64,000 nt of DNA from Arbacia lixula (lineage: Eukaryota > Echinodermata > Echinoidea > Arbacioida > Arbaciidae), in contig OZ022579.1 in assembly GCA_963669155.1 (NCBI GenBank), positions 17,039,540 through 17,103,539 on the forward strand. The letters are read 5' to 3'. Each line of letters opens with the position of its first letter. Position 1 is the first letter of the stretch. Below the pieces are notes generated by a model. That model searched no databases and was not told the origin of the DNA. It was given only the letters and a program-made list of their open reading frames with translations. This document shows positions 47,813-59,220 of this stretch, piece by piece. Made by a program: the position numbers and the translations under genes.

Positions 47813-48794
47813 TTAAAGACAGGGTAGCTCTTTTGCGGGTCAAAAAAAATACACTTTTGTTTTAACAAAAAAGGAAATAAAAGAATATCTTTATATAATA
47901 GTTCCCTCCCAATAAGAAAGGTGGAAACTGACTGAGCCATTGCTAGCTTTCTATGAGGTTTCCAACAGGTCATCCAAAACTTTCCCTGTTCTTGTAACAT
48001 AGATCGAGGCTGAGACTGCAATCAGCACACATCTCTCGACACACTCTCCGAGGTAATGCGAACAGTAAGTGGAGTGGCAGCACCACGCCAGTGTCTGCTG
48101 CAAAACTGTTTATGAATGAAGACTATAGTCACTATATGGGCGTCTTTATTAGCCCAATGAGGCGAAATAGCTAGCTAGTTCGTGATCGGGATAGCTAGCT
48201 AGATCACGAAATAGCTCGGTATTTGCCTCTTCATTAGTCAGATCAGGCGAAATAGCTAGCAATTTGGTCGAGAAAATTTCCCAAGAAATCTTGGGCTCGA
48301 TGGCCAAATAGCTAGCTGGTTCACAGCTAGCTCACTATTTTGTGGAGCGTCTTCATTGGTCTGAAATTTCTGGATCCCATCATGCATCAACATGCACTGA
48401 GGCATTGTTTATGTCAAGTTTTCATATGTGCATGAATGCGAGCTCACAACCGAAGCCATGCGGTCGTGGTCTATTTCCGTCGCACACTGTGTATGCACGA
48501 ACATCGGGATAATTTATGCATCACGAGTTTTGAGATTACGTATCCCGAGTTTTCGAGCTAATGAAGACACGATTGCAACTTGAGGCTAGTTCCCCGGATC
48601 AGCAAACTAGCTCGCTATTTCGTCTGATCTGGCTAATGAAGACGCACCTTATGAAACTGCACGTTTCAAACGCAAACAATGATAGTTTTTCACTTTTTCC
48701 TGAAAGGTTTGTCATGTTTAAGTTTAAGTTTAAGTTTAACGGCTCATTCCTGCCAAGTTTCATGACTTAAGCCAATGGGCCACCCTGTTGTTAA
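47813..48794 (-). mobile_element. Family A (TTAA) element, complete but interrupted by family E
   Basis: TTAA at 47813-47816 and 48791-48794 flank the two family A ends: AGACAGGGTAGCTCTTTTGC (plus-strand left edge) and, inverted, ATGGGCCACCCTGTTG at the right edge. Read on the minus strand it begins AACAGGGTGGCCCATTGG and carries 'tcatgaaacttggcaggaat' and 'aggaaaaagtgaaaaactatc', as in the copy at 8104. The AGCT-rich element at 48138-48647 sits inside it. Without that insert it is about 470 bp. It contains TTTAAG in three tandem copies (48717-48738). Confidence 0.8.
48138..48647 (+). mobile_element. Family E: AGCTAGCT-rich inverted-repeat element, copy 1
   Basis: The left end GGGCGTCTTTATTAGCCC and the right end GGCTAATGAAGACGCAC are inverted. 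The same GCGTCTTCATTAG/CTAATGAAGACGC motif recurs inside at about 48230, 48348 and 48560. Between these lie many GCTAGCTATTTCG-type palindromic words and a unique core (CACAACCGAAGCCATG...). It is inserted in a family A element. A second copy in opposite orientation lies at 57180-57639. No ORF. Confidence 0.85.
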
Positions 48795-49618
48795 GCCATA
48801 TGATCCAGGAAAGAGAGTGGAAGATATAATGGTAAGGATTTATAGCCATTTGGAAGCAACATTTCATAGCAAGTAACAAGGTTCTCCTGACACCAGAAAG
48901 AACTAAGGAAGGGTGGGGTAGGGGTTTAGCCCTTCCTCGACATGTGATTTGTGAGGTGCCACTTTAAAAGTTCTTTTCACTCTTAAAAGTTCTACATACA
49001 CGCGTTTCACATATTCCCTGGAACAGCCTAATGAACAAAAAATAAACTGCACTCTACCCATTAAAACTACACTTGTTTTCAGGCCTAACATGAAAAGCCT
49101 TCATTAAGGTTAATTCAACTGAAACAAACATTAAATTAACATTGAATTCACATTAAATTCACATATTGTTAATTTCAAAGCTAAAATCACTTTAAACGGC
49201 AAAGGTTCAAGCACTTCAGGATGTACCGATTGAAATGCAAACTTTAAAAACCTTGTGGCTGTTGTTTTATCACAATCGGGCATCCTTTCAAATATTGAAG
49301 ACTTATCAATATTGATGCTAATTAAAGGCTTGCACCTTCAAATGCATTCAAAATAACTAGTTTATCAGTATGTTTAGAGTTTAAGAATTGCAGAAACATT
49401 GTTACATGATTAAAGTATGATGCCCACGATTGTTTTAGCCTAAAAGTGGCTGGTTATTTGTGAAATATCATCCCTGTTACATGAATCTAAACACAGCCAT
49501 CATTAATCCTTGATGCACGACTTGTATATCATTTCACCATCAATACACACAAATTCCATAGAGCAACATTTTGCCTGGCACACAAAGGGTTAAGAAAATA
49601 GACTTATATGTGCATCAT
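48795..49618. other. AT-rich non-coding stretch
   Basis: At about 49120-49165 'attaaattaacattgaattcacattaaattcacat' shows a short internal duplication. No gene. Confidence 0.35.
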
Positions 49619-50049
49619 AGGGCATGTTTATCAACTCTTTCTTTTGTAGAATTAAGGTTTCCAAACGCATTTAAATTTGTTAAAATGCGTTTCATAGAGT
49701 TGATAAACGCAAAGGTGTTTTGATTATGGGGTTCGGAAAGCTGTTTTCAAACACGTAAATTTGTGCAATCCCAGAAACGCGTTTAGAGAAGCGAGATAAA
49801 CGCAGCGCTGTTTTGAAACGACTTTAAACCCTGGGTTTCCGTAAACACATCGATCGCACACTATTGTACTACACTGCATGTGTAACGGCGCAGTATAGCT
49901 TCGCAGTGACAAGGCCAGTTTTCGACTTGGGCGATTGAGTTGACAAACGCACCGTTTTTTTAAATGCGTTCGCAAAGGCCTTTGGAAACGCATTCGTAAA
50001 GGCCTTTGGAAACGCGTCTCAAATTCTGAAAATATGATAAACACACCCT
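49619..50049. mobile_element. Element with GTTTATCA ends and reiterated internal motif
   Basis: AGGGCATGTTTATCA at the left and TGATAAACACACCCT at the right are inverted ends. The interior repeats 'GAGTTGATAAACGC', 'GCGAGATAAACGCA', 'GAGTTGACAAACGCA' and 'TTTGGAAACGC(A/G)T', that is, diverged copies of the end motif. A CpG-containing core (cgatcgcacac..aacggcgcag) lies in the middle. The 115-aa minus-strand ORF (RFQRPLRMRFQRPLR) is a shadow of the repeats. No target duplication is clear. Confidence 0.75.
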
Positions 50050-50687
50050 CAGTGAGACAAGCAGAGAGCACTGCACCTCATGTTAGCAAGCTGGCTAGTA
50101 AACGATTGTAAACAAGCAAACCATGATCGCTCTTTGGCCACAAATAGCTGTGTCATGATCCTCCTACACAACAGCGCTTTGAAGAACACCACAATATGGT
50201 TGACATTTGCTTAAGATCAGGATAGAAAGCTATTTTTCACTTACCTATTTTCATGGAGCAATGTTCATGAGGTTAGGTCAGCAGCAAGGAGACAAATGCA
50301 TGGAAGAAAACAACAGTAAAAAATAGGATTAGCATGGTATAAAAAAAACAAACAATAATGACAAAAACCTAGGACTGATATTTAGAATATCTAGTATCAA
50401 ATCTTATTAAGCTTGGGCTTAGATAACTGTTTTAAAATGTAAAACCTGATTTAGAACTACACAATGTCATCAGTGACAAATTGTCCATAATACAGAAAGA
50501 CTTTCCTTGAATAAGGCAAATGTTATATGTATTGGCTGAATTTCAACAGTCGCAAAATATATTTCTCCTTCCCTAAACAAGAACTATGTTTACAATTTAC
50601 ATGGAATTTCGACTTGAGTTATTTTTAAGAATATCAACCAATAGGTCAGAATGTTATTCAAATGATTTTTCTTCAAAATGACACAAA
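50050..50687. other. AT-rich non-coding stretch
   Basis: Nothing supported. Confidence 0.3.
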
Positions 50688-50767
50688 AAACATGTAAACA
50701 TTTGTACATATTTCAATAACAATACACTAAACATGTATACATTTGTACATATTCCAATAACAATACG
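50688..50767. repeat. Two-unit tandem duplication, 41 bp
   Basis: CATTTGTACATATT starts at 50699 and 50740, with 'caataacaatac' following in both units. Confidence 0.85.
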
Positions 50768-51099
50768 CATTTAAATTAAATGGAATTTACTTTAGCACCG
50801 AGTCAGTATGAAGATAACAAAATGTCATTCCCACGATGACCAAAAAGAGAATTGTTCCTGATAAAACTATTTTCGATACGCAGGATAAAGGAACTCTGGG
50901 GCCAGTTTGAGCTAAGAATCCCTAAACTCTACAAACACAACGCGCCTTTAAGCCAACATAACTAATGAATGAGCAGGCCTCTGGCTGCATGGAAGCCTAC
51001 TCCATCTCTGAATAATTGAGCAATTATCTCTGCTTGGATGGTCAATGGCAACTCGCCTCGCTTGACTGACGAGATGAGATATGAGACCGGGTAGTACAA

Positions 51100-51936
51100 C
51101 TTCACACCTCTCAGCATGTTCGTTTTTGTTTTGTGGACAGCTTTTCTGCCCCCCCCCCCCTCTCTCTCTTTCTCCATCTCCATGTTTGTTCCTGTTCCGA
51201 GAAACGTGTTCGTAACTGTTAAAAAGCGAATGATACAGTAAACATCCTGTGAATCTTCAGAGGCCATCAGAGGACTTTGGGGAGATGGAGAGGGGGAAAG
51301 TCTAGGAAGTAGGAGATGTCAAACAGTCAGATGAAGAACTTACTTTTTGTTTTATGGACAGCTTTACCGCCCCCCCCCCCCCCATCCTCACTGTTGGTGG
51401 AAACATGTTCATAGATATGTGTTACAAACTGCTGTAAAACAAATGAAGCCGTAAACATCTTGTAAATCTTCTGAGGCCATCAGGGTACTTTGAGGAGAGG
51501 AAGAGAGGAAATGTCTAGGAAGTAGGAGAATGGGGAGGAGATGTCAAAACAGTCAGATGAGGAAGTTCCTTTTGTTTTATGGACAACCTTTCTGCACCCC
51601 CCCCCCCCCCCCATCCTCATGTTGGTGGAAACATGTTCCTAGAAATGTGTTACAAACTGCTGAAGAGTGAATGATGCTGTAAACATCTTGTAAATCTTCG
51701 GAGGCCATCAGCGTACTTTGAGGAGAGGAAGAGAGGGAAAGTCTGGTAAGTAGAAACGTGGGTATGAGATGTCAAATGGTCAAAAAAGGGAGATACTTTC
51801 TGTTTTGGACAACTCTCCATCTTCCTCTCTATCCTCGGGTTAGTTGAAAACTTGTCCCTGTTCCTGGAAACGTGTTGCAAACTGCTTAAAAATGACCTGA
51901 TACTGTAAACATCCTGTAAATCTTCAGAGGCCATTA
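51100..51936 (-). repeat. Four-unit minisatellite, period 213-228 bp
   Basis: AGGCCATCAG (or ATTAG) recurs at 51261, 51474, 51702 and 51928. Each unit contains 'tttttgttttatggacagc', a poly(C) run (51151, 51371 and 51597; lost in unit 4), 'gttggtggaaacatgttcctagaaa', 'gtgttacaaactgct' and 'tgtaaacatcttgtaaatct'. On the minus strand each unit begins ATGGCCTCAGAAGATTTACA and so encodes MASEDxQDVY; frames are not maintained across units, so coding is doubtful. Confidence 0.9.
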
Positions 51937-51954
51937 GTGAATGAGATCACTGCT

Positions 51955-52020
51955 GTGTGCTCTACCCTTGTGGTTTAGAATCAGTTGTCTTGACAATTTG
52001 CTCATATGACGTCATACTTT
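51955..52020. repeat. Dispersed repeat, 'gttgtcttgacaa..gacgtcat' segment
   Basis: 'tagaatcagttgtcttgacaatttg..gacgtcatact' matches 59365-59400 ('tataaccagttgtcttgacaacttgacgtcacact'). A related segment lies at 53022. These are probably fragments of one interspersed repeat. Confidence 0.6.
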
Positions 52021-52742
52021 GATACTCTATTGCTGAAACATGTCTTATTTTGCTTGAACTAGAACAAAACCTAGTATTTGTAGGTCTACAAACTATAATA
52101 ATGAAAAACATAGACTTTGTGTCTATCATTAGAGTTGTAAAACTCTGCAGACACCTCTCATTCAGAAACTCTACATTTATTCTTCATATCTTTATCTGCT
52201 CTAGTTCAGTTTTGAATTGACCATTACATAAATTTGCTCCAATTTCAACAGATTGTGATACAGAACAGGGCTTACAATGACCTTGATAGGTTTAGAGTTA
52301 TCTCGTTATCTAATTTCCGTTCCCACTATTGCTGGATATCCTGTATAATGTACATGTATACTGCGTTGAGTATTAAAAGCTCAATGACGAGTGACACAGT
52401 GACGAGTGTTATTGTTACTACAAAGTTGACTGTAAGTACACACAGTGAGAAAGTTTTGAATACACAACAAGGAACAGGTCACTTGTTACTTTTCTTTTGT
52501 ACACGACACAATTATCCTTCATAAACATGTGCATACATGTAATTTGTGACTGAAAAACTGAATGGGCAATTCCACAGCAAAATTTTGCACAAATTGTTTA
52601 CAGCATATTTTTATTCAAAGATTGCAACACACTTTCTCAGACATCACCCTGAACTTTCACTATAACTTTGGGGTTCATCAATTATCTAGGACAAAAGCAT
52701 GTATGCTTGTGAATGGAATTGAAAGATGTCACTGATTGATGA

Positions 52743-53021
52743 TGTTGTGGTCTAGTGGTTGTGAACTGAGACAGAGGACCTCACGGCTGTGGGTTCAAAC
52801 CCCAAAATGACAGTTTTGTCCTTCAGCAAGATGCTTGATCCACATTGCTGCTCTCCACCCAAAAGTATGAGTACCTGAGAGGGGTTGAAAGATGAAGGGA
52901 TTGATTTTGATCCAGCACCAGTAATCACAGATCTGCAATCACTCTCAACTAAGTGGAGATGGTGCACATACTGTGTGCATGATACACGTATAGAGTACCG
53001 AAGTGGTGTCGTCATATGAAC
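52743..53021 (+). mobile_element. tRNA-derived SINE
   Basis: The head has an A-box-like TGGTCTAGTGG at 52748-52758 and a B-box-like GGTTCAAACCC at 52792-52802, 34 bp apart, the arrangement of an internal Pol III promoter. The body that follows ('ttcagcaagatgcttgatccacattgctgctctccaccc' and 'gagtacctg') is of a type common in invertebrate tRNA-SINEs. The acceptor-stem ends do not pair, so it is not a functional tRNA gene. The 3' boundary is approximate. A 35-bp piece of its tail recurs at 63798. Confidence 0.7.
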
Positions 53022-53115
53022 ACGTTGTCAAGACAATTGGCTCTAAACAAACTCACTCCAGTGAGAGGTTTAGGTGTCTGATATTGTCTATCGGGCTAGT
53101 GTCCGGCATTCCCAA
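53022..53115 (+). repeat. Dispersed repeat segment following the SINE
   Basis: 'tctaaacaaactcactccagtgagaggtttaggtgtctgatattgtctatcgggctagtgtccggcattccc' matches 59235-59312 in the same orientation and order. It may be the true 3' part of the SINE or a separate repeat. Confidence 0.6.
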
Positions 53116-53171
53116 TTACAGATTACAGAATTACAGAAGATTGGCACATGACCAGCGTTACAATACACATT

Positions 53172-53587
53172 AACCCCGTTCATATACCTATCGGTAAAAT
53201 AAGTGCAACATTTGTAGCAATTTTGCTGATGCATTACCAATAGCTGCGTATATGAACGGGAATTACTCAAATAATGCAGTCTTTGCTTTTCCATTTACTT
53301 TGCAGCTATTTGTGGATTGACACCTTGTAACAGTACCCCAATAGAGCGGTAAGCGAAGCTTATAAACTGCGTCACAACATTCATATGGCTTGCGGAACAT
53401 GTCACCATTGCGGGTTTGCTCTAGCTAGGGATGTGGAGAGAGCTGTCCAAAACACAGCAATATTAATTATTATGGCTTTATCAGTGTATATGAACAGTGC
53501 TTTTAGACGCTCGCCGGAAACTTCCTTACCAACGTGCACCAGTAATAATAGCGGTATTATCATGGTTATGGTTTATGAACAGGGCTT
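53172..53587. mobile_element. Element with CCCGTTCATA ends and reiterated motif
   Basis: AACCCCGTTCATATACC at the left and GGTTTATGAACAGGGCTT at the right are imperfect inverted ends. 'TATATGAACGGG' (53252), 'TATATGAACAGTGC' (53486) and 'GCTTATAAACTGCG' recur inside. A shorter palindrome (53175-53264) shares the left end. No credible ORF or target duplication. Confidence 0.6.
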
Positions 53588-53689
53588 CAGTGGAAGGTAA
53601 TTAACGAGGTTGCACTTCACGATTAGAGACTTCTTTGCTCTGACCTCAAACAAGGACGTGTGACCGGCTTTGGTCCTGACAAGAGGTTT

Positions 53690-54095
53690 GGCTGTCTGGA
53701 AAAGGAAGCAATCGCTGACTGATATCAAGTGAAGGAAGTGAACCGAAGGACAGAGGACACCGCTCCGTTTCCTTCCAAGGCACGAGGAGAGATAGAAAAG
53801 AACTGGCACGGGGATATTTCAAAGCTAGATTAGCCGTTGATGCAATGTTTGAACAATAGCTTTCAAAAACAATTACTTTATTTGATATTTGGGGCATTGT
53901 GGAATTCGAAAGTGACTTATATACCCAACCAAAATAGAGCGTATTAAGCCCAGGAAGTGAGACACAAGCGAAAGAGATTGCAGTCCATTTCCTTTTAAGA
54001 TTATGAGAGAGAAAGTGCGAGATGAGAGACATGACAGACACACGAAATTTGAATATACTATTAATGTAATATATCTGAGCAATGCCTTTAAAAAA
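53690..54095. repeat. Two-unit degenerate tandem repeat, period about 219 bp
   Basis: AGGAAGTG starts at 53733 and 53952, and the following 130 bp align loosely ('ccatttcctt', 'gagagata/gagagaaa', 'gatgcaatgtttgaacaatagctttcaaa' against 'taatgtaatatatctgagcaatgccttTaaa'). The 155-aa minus-strand ORF across both units is unrecognised and probably fortuitous. Confidence 0.5.
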
Positions 54096-56230
54096 ATACC
54101 ACATGCATTGCAAAATTAATAGATAAGTTACTCTTCAAAGAGAATTAGTAGCCACTTAACCCACTTATTACCATTGGCATGGAAGTGTGTAGTAAGTCAA
54201 TGGCACAAAGCCTGGTAATGTAAGGGTCTACTCCTGCCAATTCACAGTAGTCTACTCTTTGTGAACAAAATCTGCACGAAGCACACATAGGGGATAATAA
54301 AGGAATAGACAAAGTATATTGCATTACGACACATTCTGACCGGGAACAAGTCTCAAACTACTCCCCTGACGTCACAACAAACCTTCACTTCTACCACAAA
54401 CAGATACCAACTGACCGCTTGACCGCTTGTTCTGAATCCTTAAGAAAACAGGAAAGTCACGCCAACCCCACATGCCTTGTTTCTGTTTATGATGTGCTCA
54501 ATACAGCATACACTCATGAGACAAATGAGTCAAAAACAAGACAAACCATGTTCCTTGAAAATTAAAATATGTGTATGAATTCATAGTTGATTTATTTTAT
54601 AAACATTTTTCAGTTATCCAGTACCATGCAGACGTACCATGTCACAATGTTTTCCAACTTGTAGAGCACATTGCCTCATACAATAAAATACAATTATTAC
54701 CTTTACCAAATTGTTTTTTAAGGTATCTTTTTAAAATTTGATGCCTATTTTTATCAAATAATTTTTTGGTGTAAGAGGGCATCAAAGGCATTCACCTGGC
54801 ATCATGAAAATACTGGTATGTGGTAGATTTGCATTGTAGGATGACATTTCCTAAAAAATCAACTTCAACAAACTCTATAGCTTCTTATGCATTTTAGTCT
54901 GTTTCACTGAGCTGAAATACACATTATGCAAATTGAATATTGCATTTTTCATTCATATCTTAAATAGGATTTAAGGAGAAGACAGTATAGCAAAATGCTG
55001 GTCTGTAAACACTGAGCAGGTACTAGGAATATCTCTGCCATTGACCTTATAAGCAGGTCTTTTCATATGTACCATAATTCAGAGGATACATTCACTCAAA
55101 CAAAGGACCCTCTCTTCCCCTCCCGCAAATACTTCCCGAACAAAAGACACAAGCACCAGGCACATGACCAGATGCAAAACGGGCACCTGCCCTTTGTGCC
55201 AGCATGGCACAGCGCGGCGGGGCCATAATTTGCGTAAGTAGTGAGAAAAAATAAACATATGCACAGCTCATTTGCAAAAGGTGCTAGGTCCATATTGCTG
55301 AATTTAAGCTTTTGTATACCAGAGAAACTGCTGCTGAATGGAATTTGCATACTGTATTTATTGTGTAGAAAGGTATTAATGGTGTATGAAGTGTTAAAGA
55401 AGAATATCTTTTTGTGCCCAAATTTGTACAGGTGTCTATATGGGAAACTGTGATCAGAATGCAAAGCATTTGAAACATACTTTCCTCATTTGGATTTAAA
55501 GATAAGGGATTATGATTACAATTTCTCCTAGGTTTACCCAACGCTTTGTATCATAATGTCATCTAAATTAATTTCAAATTGATCAACGGAAGGTTTTATG
55601 GATTCACAAATGTAGAAGCATACTGTCAATGGTAAAAGCTGGACAAATGTACAAGTATGGAAATGTTAGCATTATTTCTTTGTTATTTGATTGTTTAATA
55701 TAGTTATAAATATTCATATTACTTTATCTTTTAAATTACCAAATGTAATTCACACAAAAGCAAAATTGCATTAACTTTATTCATGATTGTGTGGTATTTA
55801 TTTATGATAATTGTACCATATAAATGTTATGATATTTGATTTAAAAAATGATATCATTCACTGGGAAGATTCCTGTAATTCTTGATCATGAATCAAATGA
55901 GAACAGGAGCCATGGTTATGGTAGAGTTCTTAAGCTCCAAAACAGAGGTAGCTGACCAATATGCAAAGTCTAACAATTCAACTTTCATGGAAAGATGACC
56001 TCGGACCTTCTGAAATTGAATTCTTCATATTCATACACATACACAAACACACACACAGAGCACCCAGCGCACATACACATACAGCTAAACACCATGCGAA
56101 TAATGAAAAATCAATCTTTCATTTATGCCGCCTTTGGGTATGTTTAATCTAGCTGAAGTATGGCATGGGTTTTGGGTCGATAGGAAAGTCCAAGCCATGG
56201 GCTGGCTGAAGGTGAGGGGGTGATGATACC
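54096..56230. other. Non-coding stretch
   Basis: The overlapping ORFs at 55.08-55.54 kb have no motifs. 55180-55225 is slightly GC-rich. A CA-rich patch lies at 56035-56080. No gene is supported. Confidence 0.35.
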
Positions 56231-56253
56231 AGGAGAGAGAGAGAGGGAGATGA

Positions 56254-56287
<34 letters not shown>

Positions 56288-56441
56288 AGATAGGGAGAGA
56301 GAGAAAGAGAGAGAGAGATACAGATAGAAATACAGAGAGACAGAGAGATAGAGACAGAGACAGAGAGATAAAGATAGAGAGAGTGATAAAGATAGAGAGG
56401 GTGATAGGGAGAGAGAGAGAGAGATAGAGTGAGAGTGAGAG

Positions 56442-56485
<44 letters not shown>

Positions 56486-56526
56486 TAGAGAGAGAGACAG
56501 AGAGACAGAGAGAGAGAAAGAGAAGA
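56231..56526. repeat. (GA)n/(GACA)n/(GATA)n microsatellite
   Basis: A purine-rich plus strand with GAGA runs interrupted by CAGA and GATA units. The three overlapping minus-strand ORFs (SLSLSL) are shadows. Confidence 0.95.
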
Positions 56527-57179
56527 TAACCGGAGCACCCCCCACCCATGATGAAGGGTCCTTGAGAAGGTGCTAGCGTGGAATGTGAAGTGTGTCATGC
56601 GTGGAAATGATCATCTGCTTGCACTTGGGTCCGTTCATCAGCTGGGATCCATTCCCACATATTATAGAAAGGGTTTTAAAATCTCCTAAGACTTCTCCCA
56701 GTTCAATCAATTTTCCCTTTGTGTATTCTTATTTTCTTTCTAACACAAATAATAATAATTTTTTGATCTGTTTTGCTTATTTTTGGCGGTAATTCATCGC
56801 CATGCATCCAGAAAAATCCACGCATTTTTGCGATGCGTGAGTAAAATTTGCCATTCATTAGTTAAGTTTATCGAGTAACTTTTTGCAAAAAATATTTGTT
56901 GTTTTTGCCCATTCTATAAAACAAATAATGCACATTTTTTTTGGTTCAGTAGAATGTTGTGCGCATAGTAATTTGGGCATGCTTGAAAACACACTCGGCT
57001 GCGCCTTGTACATTTAAATCATGCAAAGTGACCTTGTGCACACAATTCATACCAGCCCACTCAAACCTGTGCATCATTTGTATACTGATTCATGCCAAAT
57101 TATAGGGTTTCATGGAGTGCCACTCATATAAATTGAGATTTAGGAGGAATAATCCCTTTTGCCTGAATGTTCTCCATAG
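56527..57179. other. AT-rich non-coding stretch
   Basis: Nothing supported. Confidence 0.3.
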
Positions 57180-57639
57180 GTGCGTCTTCATTAGCCTGAT
57201 CAGACGAAATAGCGAGCTATTTTGCTGATCCGGGGAACTAGCCTCAAGTTGCAATCGCGTCTTCTTTAGCTCGAAACTTGGGATACGTAAGCTCGAAACT
57301 TGAATAGGCTATGACCACATGGCTTCGGTTGTGAGCTCGCATTCACGCACGTATAAAAACCTAACGTAAACAATGCCTTTTGCGCGCTGATGCATGCCGG
57401 GGTCGGAAAATTTTTAGGCTAATGAAGACGCTCCAAGCTAGCTCGAGCTATTTCACAAACTAGCTCGAGCTAGCTCCATCTAGCCCAAGATTTCTTGGGA
57501 AATTTTCTCGACCAAATAGCTAGCTATTACGCCTGATCTGGCTAATGAAGACGCAAATAGCTAGCTATTTCGTGATCTGGCTAGCTAAACCGATCAGAAC
57601 AAGCTTGCTATTTCGCCCACATCGGGCTAATGAAGGCAC
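57180..57639 (-). mobile_element. Family E AGCT-rich element, copy 2 (inverted)
   Basis: It begins GTGCGTCTTCATTAGCC and ends GGCTAATGAAGGCAC. Read on the minus strand it follows the order of the copy at 48138, including the core CACAACCGAAGCCATG, 'cccaagaaatcttgggc' and repeated GAAATAGCTAGC words. It is about 50 bp shorter than copy 1. Together the two form a 9-kb-spaced inverted pair. Confidence 0.85.
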
Positions 57640-58366
57640 AACTCATGTGAGGTCTGTATCCAAGAAATAGGAAAAACAAATCTAAATTACTAATGAATAC
57701 TATTGAGAAAATAATGAAACTCTCAGTAACACCAAATATATGATGCCTTTAATCATTTAGGAAATTTCTTATATCTTCAGATACTGCATGTGATATTTCA
57801 TAGCATTGTTTACATATTACATTGAAACAAACCAAAAACATGAGCATATTGATTGAAATATTAATCCTGAAATAAGAAATAATCACAAAAATATTACAAC
57901 TTGAATACAGCTTTCAAGTAGTACACTAATATCTGAGGTCTTCAGTTGCTGTTAGGCTTGGCTTGCACAGCAGCATTTATAGGCAGGAGCTTTCTGTTTG
58001 GCTGCTGAATATAACATGCCACTAAATAAATGAACTCTTCTGAGATTCCCTATCGGTCTGCATGCATATTTCATAAATGCATGAATTACTTTTCTCAGTA
58101 AAGCAGTCATTGCTTTCATCTATAACTGTCCCCCCCCCCCCTACCTTCTCTTTCTGTTTTTCCTTCTCTCTCCCTATTTATATCTCTTTCCCACTAACTC
58201 TCTCTATCTCTCTACCTCTCCCTTTCCCTCTTCGGTCCTTATATTGACTTCCCTGTCTCTATCTCTCATTCTTTCTTTCTTCCTCTTACTCTGACCTCTA
58301 TATATCTATCCCGGATTGGTGTCTCTCTGTCTCTCTACGTGTATCTGGAAACACAACAGAGAACAA
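57640..58366. other. AT-rich stretch, pyrimidine-rich at the end
   Basis: A poly(C) run lies at about 58131-58141, followed by CT-rich sequence to about 58330. No gene. Confidence 0.4.
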
Positions 58367-58645
58367 AGAAGGGAGAAGGAGAGGGAGAACAAGAAACAGA
58401 TGAGAAGGAGATGAAAGAGGAGATGAAAGAGGAGAAGATAGATAAGAAGGAGGAGATGAAAGAGAAGAAGATAAATACGAAGGAGGAGAAGAAAGAGAAG
58501 GAGGAGTAGAAGAAGGAGGAGAAGGAAAGGATGGGAAAGGAGAATAAAGAAGAGAAGGAAAATGGGAAGAAGGAAGAAAAAGAAATCGAGTAAAGGGGGA
58601 ATGAGAATGAGAAGATGAGACGAGAGGGGGGGGGGGGGGGAGATA
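58367..58645. repeat. Polypurine tract (GAAGGAGGA/GATGAAAGAGGA) with poly(G)
   Basis: The plus strand is almost purely A and G with tandem GAGATGAAAGAG and GAAGGAGGAG units, ending in a G run at about 58627-58640. The three minus-strand ORFs (116-118 aa) are shadows. Confidence 0.9.
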
Positions 58646-59220
58646 CAACTAGGGACCATGATATCAGCAAGCTCCTTCGGATGGGGTCCATGATATTACC
58701 AATTCAATCACAGATCTAATCCTCCAACATATGTCAACAAGACTTTCCATTTACACAAATTACTGCAAATTTGCTGTTTTCGTTCTGGTCGTCACACTTA
58801 AAGCTAACACGTACCGGTGCACCACATGCATAATTCAGCACTTCGATGAGGCATTTGCTGGTCACTGAATTAAACACCTTGTTAAATAAATCAAGAGCCA
58901 TAATACTGAGGCATGGTATAGGATATCATGAATAGTCCATGCTTCATGTCCACGCCGCCTGCATGCCGATGACAAGATGTGTATTTGATCAACACTCTCC
59001 ATGGATCCACCTTGCCAATGTTGGTGAAACAGTTGCTAGTTCAACTTTTACAAAATCATTTATTTTCTGAATCGCCTTAAAATCTCGATGTGAGCATTAT
59101 TTCAAATTCATAGCCAGATTTGTTCTGTCGTTATGTGTTTCATTCACCTTTTCAAAATTCATGAGTAACTAACATACACAATCCTACAGAGTACAGTGTA
59201 ATTGTCGTCATACCCATTGT
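58646..59220. other. Non-coding stretch
   Basis: Nothing supported. Confidence 0.3.

Noticed and set aside
52743..52815. A functional tRNA gene
   Set aside because: A- and B-box words are present, but the acceptor stem does not pair and the sequence continues into a SINE body.
53646..54113. 155-aa minus-strand ORF
   Set aside because: It covers two degenerate tandem units; there is no signal, domain or codon pattern that suggests a gene.
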